The notes under the pieces: generated by a model
What the model was told of the DNA's origin: nothing
Seen by the model: the letters and a program-made list of their open reading frames with translations, nothing else
The model's database searches: none
In this document: positions 40,626-50,300 of the stretch, one piece after another
Layout: each line of letters starts with the position of its first letter
Position numbering within the stretch: the stretch's first letter is position 1
Assembly: GCA_016937795.1 (NCBI GenBank)
Contig: JAFGVV010000052.1
Location: 25,037 to 89,036, forward strand
DNA: 64,000 nt
Reading direction: 5' to 3'
Origin: Paludibacteraceae bacterium
GTDB lineage: Bacteria > Bacteroidota > Bacteroidia > Bacteroidales > Paludibacteraceae
Translations under genes and position numbers: made by a program

Positions 40626-41987
40626 TTACCGGATAACACTGATATTAGATAATGGATTTTCGTTAATAGACACATTCTTAAGCAATAAACCTGGTATTTG
40701 TTCATAATCAGGTGAAAGTTTACTCTTTGCATTGATTTTAAGATTCTCGAATGTAAATGCACTTAGCTTATATTGTTCTGACTTGTCGATGTCGAATACC
40801 ATTTGGCAATCGAAATTGAGATTCTTCATTGTAATATTATTGGCCGACGATATTTTTATATCCTTTTCGCCTTTCAAATCGAAAAACTGCGTCCATGCTT
40901 TTATATAAATCATGCTACGGGCATCACCACAAATATTATTCAACTCGATATATTCGTACTTCTGAGGAGTATCGGGGCGCATTTTAAGCCACAGCAAGCG
41001 CTCGGCATTGTCTACTTTCGAATTACGGAACACAATATTGTAGTTGTGTATCGATTCGCTGCCGCAAGTCACAGCACTGTGGCAAAAGCCAAACACACAG
41101 TCCTCGATAATGATGTTTCTGTTGCCTCCATTGTTTGGATCTTTGTCGGCAAACGGCCCTTTGCCGCCCTTAAGCGCAATGGCGTCGTCGTTCACCGACA
41201 TGTAGCAGTCCTTAATCAGCACATTGCTGCACACGTCAATGTCTACAGCGTCGGTACTTGGGGCTTTTACGGGCGCTGCGGGCGAAGTAATGCGAAGGTT
41301 CAACAGCTTTACATTTTCGCACTTGTACAAATGTGTTGTCCAGAACGGTGAATCTTTCAGATGAACGCCACTTATCTGCACGTTTTTACTATTGGACACG
41401 TATACAAGTCGCGGCCGCATTTCGTCCATATTGGTACACTGACGATTCCACTCCCTACGCAGCCAAAAGGCTTTCCAGTAACGCAAGCCATTGCCATTGA
41501 TAGTACCGCTGCCCGATATTGTAAAACCGTCGAGCCCGTCAGCATTCACCAACGCACTGAAATATTTCAGCGACTGCCCTTCAATACGGGTCATAAGCAC
41601 CGGAAAGTTGCTGATATCGTCGCTGCCTTTCAGCACTCCGCCTTCTTCTATATGCAAATGAGTCTTTGGTTTAAAGAACAACGCTCCACTCAGGTAAATA
41701 CCTTGCGGCACCAGCACCACTCCTCCGCCATTGGCAGCTGCAAGATCAATCACAGCCTGAATCTTAGCTGTCTGAATCTGATTACTGTCGTTTACAACCT
41801 CATAATCAGTGAGGCGATAGATTTTTCCTAACTTACTGATATCGGTTTGCTCGTTGTTGCGAAACCATACAGGTATCTCCGTGCCGTCAGGAAATAAATC
41901 TTTTGCAACTGCTGTCTTTTTCTTTTTAAATGCAAAAGCAGCTATTGGCAATACAAGAATTAGTAGAAACAAAATTGATTTACGCAT
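40626..41987 (-). CDS. Glycoside hydrolase family 28-like (polygalacturonase/pectinase)
   Basis: DLAAANGGGVVLVPQGIYLSGALFFKPKTHLHIEEGGVLKGS, SPFWTTHLYKCENVKLLNLRI, PSTDAVDIDVCSNVLIKDCYMSVNDDAIALKGGKG, GFCHSAVTCGSE. Confidence 0.93.
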   Translation of the reverse strand: MRKSILFLLILVLPIAAFAFKKKKTAVAKDLFPDGTEIPVWFRNNEQTDISKLGKIYRLTDYEVVNDSNQIQTAKIQAVIDLAAANGGGVVLVPQGIYLSGALFFKPKTHLHIEEGGVLKGSDDISNFPVLMTRIEGQSLKYFSALVNADGLDGFTISGSGTINGNGLRYWKAFWLRREWNRQCTNMDEMRPRLVYVSNSKNVQISGVHLKDSPFWTTHLYKCENVKLLNLRITSPAAPVKAPSTDAVDIDVCSNVLIKDCYMSVNDDAIALKGGKGPFADKDPNNGGNRNIIIEDCVFGFCHSAVTCGSESIHNYNIVFRNSKVDNAERLLWLKMRPDTPQKYEYIELNNICGDARSMIYIKAWTQFFDLKGEKDIKISSANNITMKNLNFDCQMVFDIDKSEQYKLSAFTFENLKINAKSKLSPDYEQIPGLLLKNVSINENPLSNISVIR

Positions 41988-42170
41988 GATATTTATTTTT
42001 TATTAGAATAAAGAGTAAAGAGCAAAGAATAAAGACTGTCGATAATTGATAATTGACAATTAGGGATGCTGAATTAAAAGAGAAACACTTCCGAAACACA
42101 AAATCTTCAAATTTTTCAAATTTCAAATTTTCAAATATCCTGAAACACGGAACACGAAACACGAAACACG

Positions 42171-43409
42171 TCAATCTCCGTCGGGCTTATTTTTATCCGT
42201 CAACGGCGAAAGCTCCCACACAAAAGTATCAGGACTATCGGGCTGCGCAGGGTGAAAGCAAAAGCCGGGCTTCAGATATTTTGTAAGCTCAGGTGTAACC
42301 TGCAACATGCCATTTATCACACATTGTGCAACCTGATAAGCTCCGTAGGTGCTGAAATGTGTATTGTCGGCAAGTTCCTGCTTCTGACCCGGAAAAGTAT
42401 TGGCCGGATAATGTACAAAAGCCTTTTTCGAACGTTCTTCACCAAGTGCGTCGTACAATATGCGGGTCATTTCGTTCAAATCGATCAACGGAATGTTTTC
42501 TTTGTTCGCTAACCAGCGCATGGCGTCGGGATATTCGCCGTGAGTGTTCTGATTGCGGCCATTTTCGAACCGTCGGCGCTGCGTGGGCGTCACCAACACC
42601 GGAGTAGCCCCTTTGGCGCGCGCTTCATCAACCAGCGTTTTCAGATTTGTCATAAACGAATACCATGCACCTTTGCCCGGACCGGTCTGTTTCATGTCGT
42701 TGTGACCAAATTCGATAAACACATAATCGCCGGCTTTCATTTGCGAAAGCGCTTTTTTCATTCGCCCTGCTGCAATAAAGCTATTGGCACTTTCGCCGCT
42801 CTCTGCATAGTTTGCAAAGGCCACTTTATCATTGAAAAATGCAGGTATCATTTGTCCCCAGCTTGCCCACGGCTCACGATCCTGATCGGTAACAGTACTA
42901 TTACCATACAGAAAAACCGTAGGCACTGTAGCGGGTGCCGCTTCGATACGAATGCTTTCGCAGAGCGGATTTTCACCGTTGAATTCAAAAGTAATCTTGT
43001 CGTCCCATGTAAAAGTAGCTTTCTCGCGGGCTTTTATCTTCACCGACTCATTTTCGGTAATAAAAGGCGTACGTTTATTTACAATAAAACTCTCTGTCAC
43101 AAACTCACCTTTCTTTGTGGCAAGCCTGCGAACAAAGAGCCGGCGCGATTCAGCACGCACAGTGGTGATTCCGGCTTTCTTTTTGTGGCCGATTTTAAGT
43201 GTGACAAGGTAATTACCGTCAGGTACTTTCAACGAATAATAAAAAGGCTTTGTGTTCTGCTTGCCGGGCGTGGGTAGCACATCGTATCCATAACCCGACA
43301 CCTCGCTATAGCGTGTGGTATCGGACAAGTAATACGTGCGGGCAACATTTTGTGCCACAACGGCCATCGCGACCCATACGAAAATGATTGTAAATCTGAT
43401 TCTTTGCAT
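42171..43409 (-). CDS. SGNH/GDSL rhamnogalacturonan acetylesterase-like (CE12-like)
   Basis: VFLYGNSTVTDQDREPWASWGQMIPAFF, ANYAESGESANSFIAAGR, FIEFGHNDMKQTGPG, DNTHFSTYGAYQVA. Confidence 0.9.
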   Translation of the reverse strand: MQRIRFTIIFVWVAMAVVAQNVARTYYLSDTTRYSEVSGYGYDVLPTPGKQNTKPFYYSLKVPDGNYLVTLKIGHKKKAGITTVRAESRRLFVRRLATKKGEFVTESFIVNKRTPFITENESVKIKAREKATFTWDDKITFEFNGENPLCESIRIEAAPATVPTVFLYGNSTVTDQDREPWASWGQMIPAFFNDKVAFANYAESGESANSFIAAGRMKKALSQMKAGDYVFIEFGHNDMKQTGPGKGAWYSFMTNLKTLVDEARAKGATPVLVTPTQRRRFENGRNQNTHGEYPDAMRWLANKENIPLIDLNEMTRILYDALGEERSKKAFVHYPANTFPGQKQELADNTHFSTYGAYQVAQCVINGMLQVTPELTKYLKPGFCFHPAQPDSPDTFVWELSPLTDKNKPDGD

Positions 43410-43544
43410 AAATTATTATGTGTTTGATTGTATCAATTAATAGTACAGTACAAAATTCAGCTATCAAACTTATATTATTATATAAAAGCAAAATATAACT
43501 GTTTACGATAGCTATTTTTATATAAAACAAAAGTAACTTCAAGT

Positions 43545-43607
43545 CCCCTTTAGGGGATTTAGGGGCAGTCAATAAATCATTACTTTGGCCCCAAGCCCCT
43601 GAAGGGG
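43545..43607. repeat. Inverted pair of the dispersed CCCCTAAAGGGG repeat (copies 3 and 4)
   Basis: CCCCTTTAGGGGATTTAGGGGC ... GCCCCAAGCCCCTGAAGGGG. Confidence 0.7.
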
Positions 43608-43741
43608 ATGTACAATAGCATTGTCTTTAAAAAACTAAAAATTATAGTCTCAATTATAGTCTTTCTCCCCCACACACTCCATCTTCAATCTTTCTCTGTG
43701 AAACTTTGTATCCTCAGTACCTTAGTGGTTCATCTTATTTT

Positions 43742-46700
43742 TTAATTCTTCTCAAAAAATTCAGCCTCTACAATGCGTAATTGTCCATCTGCCCGGGCTG
43801 CATTCGGGTCTTTAAACAAATCAAGCTCGCCTGCTGTGGCTGCAGCTACTTCTACAATACCGCCAAATGCATCTTTATCCGCGCTGGCGCCTGTCAGCTT
43901 TATGGTTACGAATCGTCCGCGCGTGGGTTTAAACTGTAAATGTATATATCCGAGCGATTTTTCGGTATCACCTTCCCACACCTTTACATCGTCCACAAAT
44001 ATCTGAACAGGATACGAGCGCATACGCCAGCCGGTGAGTTTCAGATCAGCTGCACTGATCGTTGCATCGCGTTCGAGCTCGTATTTTATCCAACCGGACG
44101 AAAGCCGACCATCATTTTTCCATTCCGAAAGTTCATTATCGTCGAAACTATTTGTTACATCAGCCTCGTTACTGCCCGCAGTAGCAGCTACTATCTCTAC
44201 ATTTTGCCTTGTAACCTTAAAAGAGCTGCCTGCAGGTGTCGCACCCCGCGATAAATTCGACGGTTGCTGTTCGCCCGACAAATAAGTGCTCAACCCATGC
44301 TGTACACTTACTGCTTTCGAACTGAAGCTGAGCGTACCCGTTTTCAGTCCTTCGGCGCTGGCAGTGAGCTGTACCTTTCCGGCTTTGCGGGTGGCACGAA
44401 TCAGCACGCGGTTTACTCCGGTTTCTACAGGGAGCACTTTGTCGAGTATATAGTTTCCTTCTTTGCCCTGCGCAATGCCTCCGCGCCACTCTGCTTGTCC
44501 TTTCAGGTCGAACGAAATCATGTTGTTGGCAAGCGGACAGCGACGACCTTCCCTGTCAACCACTTCCACCATCACCAGGTCGGCACCATCGGCTTTAAAT
44601 CCATCGGGCGCCTGCATCAGTGTCAGGTTGATGCGGTCGGCAACACCTGTAGTCTCCTTTTTGCTACGGTGCAATTCATTACCTTTGGCATCGTAGCTGA
44701 CAGCTTCTATCACACCGGCTTCGTATTTTACATTCCTGAAAGTAAACAGAAAATGGTGCGAACGTTCGCCAAAGCCCTGCGACTTGCCATTCACCCACAA
44801 CTCCACCTTTTCGCCTGTGGATACCACCAGTACATCTTTCGCGTCGCGTCGGGTGGCGGGCTTTCCGGCTTCGGGTGCATTGAACGGAGCTTCCCAGTGT
44901 CCGGCAATATAAGAGCTGTGCTTTTCAATATCCACCCAACCATTCCACATCACCATGTGTGCAAAAAATGCATCTTTGGCAATGCGCATGGCATCCACTT
45001 CGCCACTGCGGCGATAGTTCTCGGCACCGCGGTAATGCGTATTCGAATCGGAGAAGATGATATTGGCGCCTCCCGAGCTGACACGTTTCCCCGTGCCGGG
45101 TCTTACGCGGAAGTAATCGTACCATCTTACAATGGTCTCCACAAAAAATGAGTTCTGATTGCGGTTATATGCCGTAGCGTCGGGGCGTTGTGTCACCTCA
45201 TTGGTCACTGTGGAGCGGTAATACTTCGATCCTTCGCCGTCTTTATGGAATGGGTAAGAGTAATTATCCCAATATTTCCGCAATCCTTCGTCACGCAGGT
45301 ACTCCGTAGCCCACATGGGGTGCTTCGCGCTTTTGTTGATGTACAACATTTCGCCTCCCCACTCGGCAATACGGCTGTCGAGCATTTCGCGCGAGCCCAT
45401 TGCCCGTCCTCCATAAAGGTCGAAGCTGTCGCGTATGGCTTTGAGCTCGCCAATATGCGCTTCGCTGATCGATTCGTTGCCTCCTTCGTAAAAAATGACA
45501 CTCGGATTGTTGCGGTTGTAAATAATCGCATCGCGCATCAGGGCTGTGCGGTGTTCCCAGCGTCGTCCGGTCACATCCTTTTCGGCATCACCGGCAGGCA
45601 TGGCTTGTATCAGACCCACGCGGTCGCACGATTCCACGTCCTGCTTCCAGGGAGTGACGTGCATCCAGCGAACAAGGTTGCCGTTTCCTTTTACAATAAG
45701 TCCGTTGCTGTAATCGCTCAGCCACGGAGGCACCGACATGCCCACCGAAGGCCATTCGTTGCTGGTACGTTGTGCATAACCTTTCAACTGTAGCACACGG
45801 TCGTTGAGCAGAAACATACCATCGCGGAAAGCTGTCTTGCGGAATCCGGTGCGCGTCTTTACCACATCAACCGGCGTACCATTCAGCTTCAGCACTGTAT
45901 ATACATTATATAAATATCCATATCCCCAGCTCCAGAAATGCAGATTTTCGACAAGCGCACCCGCTTTTACCGTCTTCGTTTCGCCTTTTTTAATCTGCAC
46001 TTCGCTTCCGCCAAATTGTTTTATAATTTTGCCTTCCATATCTTCGAGCATTACCTCAAACGAAAGCGTCTGATCCTTTCCCGATTCATTTTTCAGCTCC
46101 GACTCTGCATAAATCATCGCATTCTTTTTCGAAATATTAATCTCGCGGGCATAAATATAAGTACCTGTAGTACCCAGATTGCTGTAAAGCGGCAATGTTT
46201 GATACACACCGGAGGTTACATGCAGAAATACATTCTTTGGAATGCCGCCATAGTTGGCATTGAAGTTACGGTCGTTCCATTGATAGGTGGAATTGGTGGC
46301 ACGCTCACGGTAACGCCACGAATTATCGATACGAATGGCCAATACATTGTCGCCTGAGTAATTTACATACTCTGTAATGTCGAGTCCGAAAGCCATTACA
46401 GCATTTTCGTGCATACCCACAGCCTTTCCGTTGATCCAGAACTCACCGCCAAAGCGAATGCCTTCAAATTCGAGGAAAATCTTCTGACCTTTGGCCGTTC
46501 GGGGCAGTCTGAAGTGCTTCCGATACCACACAATTGTGTCGGTATGCTCGTCGATGGCCACACGATAAGCCTCATCTTCGTTGAAGGCGCGTGGCAAATC
46601 CACACTTTTCCAGTTTTTGTCAACGAAATTCGGGTCGGCAAAGTCTTTTCCTCCCTTTTGACTATCGCCAACGTGCAGCAACCATTGCGGATTGAAATTG

Positions 46701-46804
46701 TATTTTGTGCGGATATTTCCTTTGAAAGCCGGAGCGGCATTTACCTGCACCACAAGCAGCATAAAAAGGACTAAAACAATATTTTTCTTTGTCATGATCA
46801 TCAT
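43742..46804 (-). CDS. Glycoside hydrolase family 2-like protein with C-terminal discoidin/CBM-like region
   Basis: GH2 sugar-binding (FLEFEGIRFGGEFWINGKAVGMHENAVMAFGLDITEYV), VIFYEGGNESI, MWATEYLRDEG, DUF4982-like and NSFDDNELSEWKNDGRLSSGWIKYEL. Confidence 0.85.
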   Translation of the reverse strand: MMIMTKKNIVLVLFMLLVVQVNAAPAFKGNIRTKYNFNPQWLLHVGDSQKGGKDFADPNFVDKNWKSVDLPRAFNEDEAYRVAIDEHTDTIVWYRKHFRLPRTAKGQKIFLEFEGIRFGGEFWINGKAVGMHENAVMAFGLDITEYVNYSGDNVLAIRIDNSWRYRERATNSTYQWNDRNFNANYGGIPKNVFLHVTSGVYQTLPLYSNLGTTGTYIYAREINISKKNAMIYAESELKNESGKDQTLSFEVMLEDMEGKIIKQFGGSEVQIKKGETKTVKAGALVENLHFWSWGYGYLYNVYTVLKLNGTPVDVVKTRTGFRKTAFRDGMFLLNDRVLQLKGYAQRTSNEWPSVGMSVPPWLSDYSNGLIVKGNGNLVRWMHVTPWKQDVESCDRVGLIQAMPAGDAEKDVTGRRWEHRTALMRDAIIYNRNNPSVIFYEGGNESISEAHIGELKAIRDSFDLYGGRAMGSREMLDSRIAEWGGEMLYINKSAKHPMWATEYLRDEGLRKYWDNYSYPFHKDGEGSKYYRSTVTNEVTQRPDATAYNRNQNSFFVETIVRWYDYFRVRPGTGKRVSSGGANIIFSDSNTHYRGAENYRRSGEVDAMRIAKDAFFAHMVMWNGWVDIEKHSSYIAGHWEAPFNAPEAGKPATRRDAKDVLVVSTGEKVELWVNGKSQGFGERSHHFLFTFRNVKYEAGVIEAVSYDAKGNELHRSKKETTGVADRINLTLMQAPDGFKADGADLVMVEVVDREGRRCPLANNMISFDLKGQAEWRGGIAQGKEGNYILDKVLPVETGVNRVLIRATRKAGKVQLTASAEGLKTGTLSFSSKAVSVQHGLSTYLSGEQQPSNLSRGATPAGSSFKVTRQNVEIVAATAGSNEADVTNSFDDNELSEWKNDGRLSSGWIKYELERDATISAADLKLTGWRMRSYPVQIFVDDVKVWEGDTEKSLGYIHLQFKPTRGRFVTIKLTGASADKDAFGGIVEVAAATAGELDLFKDPNAARADGQLRIVEAEFFEKN

Positions 46805-46988
46805 AAGTATTTTCAGTGATACAAAGAAAAATAAATTCCACGGGCTTCACACTGTAATAACGTACATCTTTATAGACAATTCTGTCATTTGAGTTGAATA
46901 ATGCGCTATTAAGCATGTCACAAAGGCATTAAGCAGATCGCAACTTTCAGATTTTGTATTCAGCTTTAATAATACTTGTTCCGAAAAA

Positions 46989-47138
46989 TCCCCCAACTCC
47001 CAAAAGGGGAGCTGTTACAGTCTGCAACTTATTAAGAGCGCTAACACTATTCTGACTTAATTCTTCAAAATCAATTTAAATGTAAACAACAGATACAATT
47101 GTACAATGTCACAGCTCCCCTTTAGGGGGTTGGGGGCA
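46989..47138. mobile_element. MITE-like element (~150 bp) bounded by inverted CCCCCAACYCCCWAAAGGGGAGCTGT repeats
   Basis: Left CCCCCAACTCCCAAAAGGGGAGCTGT and right reverse complement CCCCCAACCCCCTAAAGGGGAGCTGT match at 24/26 positions. Confidence 0.7.
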
Positions 47139-47276
47139 ATTATATCTTTATCAATGAAGCCTTCATTGCTCACAGCATTTACTTCCCTCGGGCTTTTTAT
47201 TATGCCCCGCATTCACTACCGCACATTTATCTATCAATTTGTACAAATACAACCGAAACGCACTATTTCTATATTC

Positions 47277-47284
47277 TATTTTTG
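47277..47284 (+). promoter_or_regulatory. Candidate Bacteroidetes -7 box (TATTTTTG) upstream of the PL11 fusion gene
   Basis: TAnnTTTG match ~35 nt upstream of the ATG. Confidence 0.4.
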
Positions 47285-47317
47285 TAATGTAGTTATAAAA
47301 TCAACCCTGAAATCCCA

Positions 47318-50300
47318 ATGAAAAGAATCGCAGCCCTCATTTTAGTAATATTTTCCATTGCAATGGCCAATGCACAACGCTTTACCGATCAGTTCGATCG
47401 TGGTGTGGTGGCTATCCACAAAGGCAACAATCAGGTTTTTATTTCATGGCGCTTTCTGGCTACCGACCCTGATGATATTGCTTTCAACGTTTACCGTCAG
47501 GTGGGTTCTGCCGAAGCTGTAAAGCTGAATACCAATCCTGTAACGGGTGCTACTAATTTCCTCTGGAATGTCACAGGGACTTCGCTTAGTACAGCTTCGC
47601 GTTTTTTTGTAAAACCCCTGATCAATGGCGTTGAAGGTGTCGAAGATGGCGCATGGCAGCTCAAAGCAAACGCCCCGGCCAACCGCATTGTACGCGATTT
47701 CAACTATGCAGCATTGCCGGCAGGCTATCCCAAAATGATGATGAAATTCTGCTGGGTAGGTGACCTCGATGGCGATCGTAAATTCGATTTTGTAATCGAC
47801 CGTCATGGTGCCGGAATGATTGAAGACGAGGAAGAAAGCAGTTCAACAACTGGCACCGCTGTTTCATCACTGGTCGAAGCCTATACTTCCGAAGGCGCTT
47901 TTCTGTGGCGCATCAATATGGGTAATAATGTAAAAATCAGCAATGGTCACAACGATATGGTGACCGTGTTTGACATGGATGGCAACGGAAAAGCCGAAGT
48001 TTTAATGGCTGTATCCGAAGGTACCACCTTTGCCGACGGCACTCAGATTAAAAATACCGATGGCACAGTGCACGATTATAGCACTGTGGCGGGTTCAGCG
48101 CCTCAGTGGCTGGCCATTGTCGATGGCGAAACGGGCAATCTTATACATAAAGTTGAATTACCTCATTTCAATAACATTGCAACCACCCGCACCGATCGCT
48201 GGAAAGACATTTCAGGACATTTTATCGTTCAGTATCTCGACGGCATTCATCCTTCTATCGTGTATCAATACAAAAACCGTCAGGCTTCGGGCAATTTTAC
48301 AGGAGCTTATGCTGCCTGGCGTTACCTCAACGGGCAACTTGTGAATCAATGGGGTTCGCTCATTCAGAAAAATGATGTGCAATACGAAGCACATCAGGTA
48401 CGCGCAGCCGATGTGGATGGCGATGGCCGCGATGAGCTGGTGGAAATAAGTTATGCGGTCGACGACGATGGTTCATTTATGTATTACGCTCCCAATGTGG
48501 CGCATGGCGACCGTCATACCCTTGCCGATATCGACCCTGACCGCCCCGGACTTGAGCAATTCTTTATTCAGCAAACCAATATCATGGGTATGGGAATGTT
48601 TGATGCAGCTACCGGCGAAATCATCAAAGGTCTGTACATGCCTGCTGTGTCCGATGTGGGGCGTGGCATTTGTGCTGCTTTCAGTCCCAATGTTCGCGGC
48701 ATGCAATTCTGGTCCACCATGAACGGTTATCAGATGTACGACCGCAACGGCAAGGAAATTACAGGTGCAGCGGGCGACTTTCCTGCCGAAGCGCTCTGGT
48801 GGGGTCCCGGTCTGAGCCGTTACATGGCAAGTCCTATCGGCGATGGTGGATTTAATATTGCTTTTCAGAAATACAATCCCTCTACAAAACGCATGGAGCG
48901 CGATTTACCTAACTTTTACAACGAAGGATCGCCGTATTATCTCAAATCCTTTGGCGCAGGAAGGGCTGCATTCTGGGGAGATATTCTTGGCGACTGGCGC
49001 GAGGAAATGGTACTGCCCCGACGCGACAGTACAGGTTTTGCAGTTGTTTCTAACTGGGAAATAACCACGCATCGTCAGTATTGTTTGATGCAAAATCCGG
49101 CTTACCGACTCCAAACCACAGCCAGAGGTTATTATCAAACTGCCGATGTGGACTTTTACATGGCTGCCGACATGCCAAAACCACCAGTAGCACCTGTGCA
49201 AAAAGCTGATGTGTATTTCACCAGCGGAAATGCGCTGACTGCTGCCATTGCCGATGGCAAAACTGTAATGCTGGACATTCGTCAGCCCAATGCAGACATT
49301 CAGTTGAATGAAAATATTGAACCCACACGCCTGTGGCTTATGAATCCCAAAGGAAAAAATCATACTATTTCAGGTACAGGAAAAATTACCGGTGAAGGTG
49401 ATATTGTAAAATCAATGCAGGGCGATATTATCCTGAATGGAACGCATGATTTCAGCGGAAAACTGCGCATTTCCGAAGGTCGTATGTTTATCAACGGTAG
49501 CATTGCAGCGCCTGTGCAACTCGATGCGCGCGGTGTGATAGGCGGAAATGCCTCCCTCAATGGCGGAATTAGCCTTGAAAAAGGTCTGAATATCGAAGGA
49601 GGACGAATAGAGCCGGGTATGCCTTTGCAAACAGGCACACTTACCATTGCAGGCAACCTCAGCCTCCCGGGACGAAACAATCTGGCATTCGAAGTGGATC
49701 AAACCAAAACACAAAAGTCCGATTTGCTTGAAATACAGGGCAATTTCAATGTCACAGGAAATGAAAACAGCATTATTCTCAATCCGTTGACTGCCATAAA
49801 ATCGGGTGGGCTCACACTGATTACTTTTACAGGCACTACAAATGCCACCAAAGCTAATTTTATGGTGAAAGGACTCGAAGGTGTGCCTTTCGAACTGCTG
49901 ATTGAGCCCAATGCCATCCGCGTTGAAATGAGCGAGCCTCGCGAAGCCGGCAGTGTGGTTTGGAAAGGCTCGAAAAGCGGCGTTTGGGATTTGCAGACAC
50001 GCAATTTCCTGAACGGAAGCACCGAAGACATCTTTGTGCCGGGCGATTCGGTTTTGTTCAACGACAATGCAACCCTCAAAACCATTACCATAAGCGAAAC
50101 TTTACCTGTAAGCGATCTTGTTTTCCAGCACAATACCGATTACCGCATAAGCGGAACAGGTATTATCAGCGGTTCGGGCGGACTTACCAAAACAGGAACG
50201 GGAAAACTTTCGCTGCTGAACGAAGGAAGTACATTCAGCGGAAAAGTTGATTTTTCCGAAGGTATTCTCGAAGTCTCGTCGCTGAAAGATGGTGGTTTGC

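Noticed and set aside
42005-42175. Repeated CAAATTTTTCAAATTT and ACACGAAACACG stretches between the GH28 and CE12-like genes
   Set aside because: Low-complexity intergenic sequence with no clear boundaries; not reported as a discrete element.
44264-45151. 295-aa antisense ORF opposite the GH2 gene (and the similar 233-aa ORF at 54466-55167)
   Set aside because: Complementary to strongly supported GH2 coding regions; His/Phe/Cys-rich composition typical of shadow ORFs.
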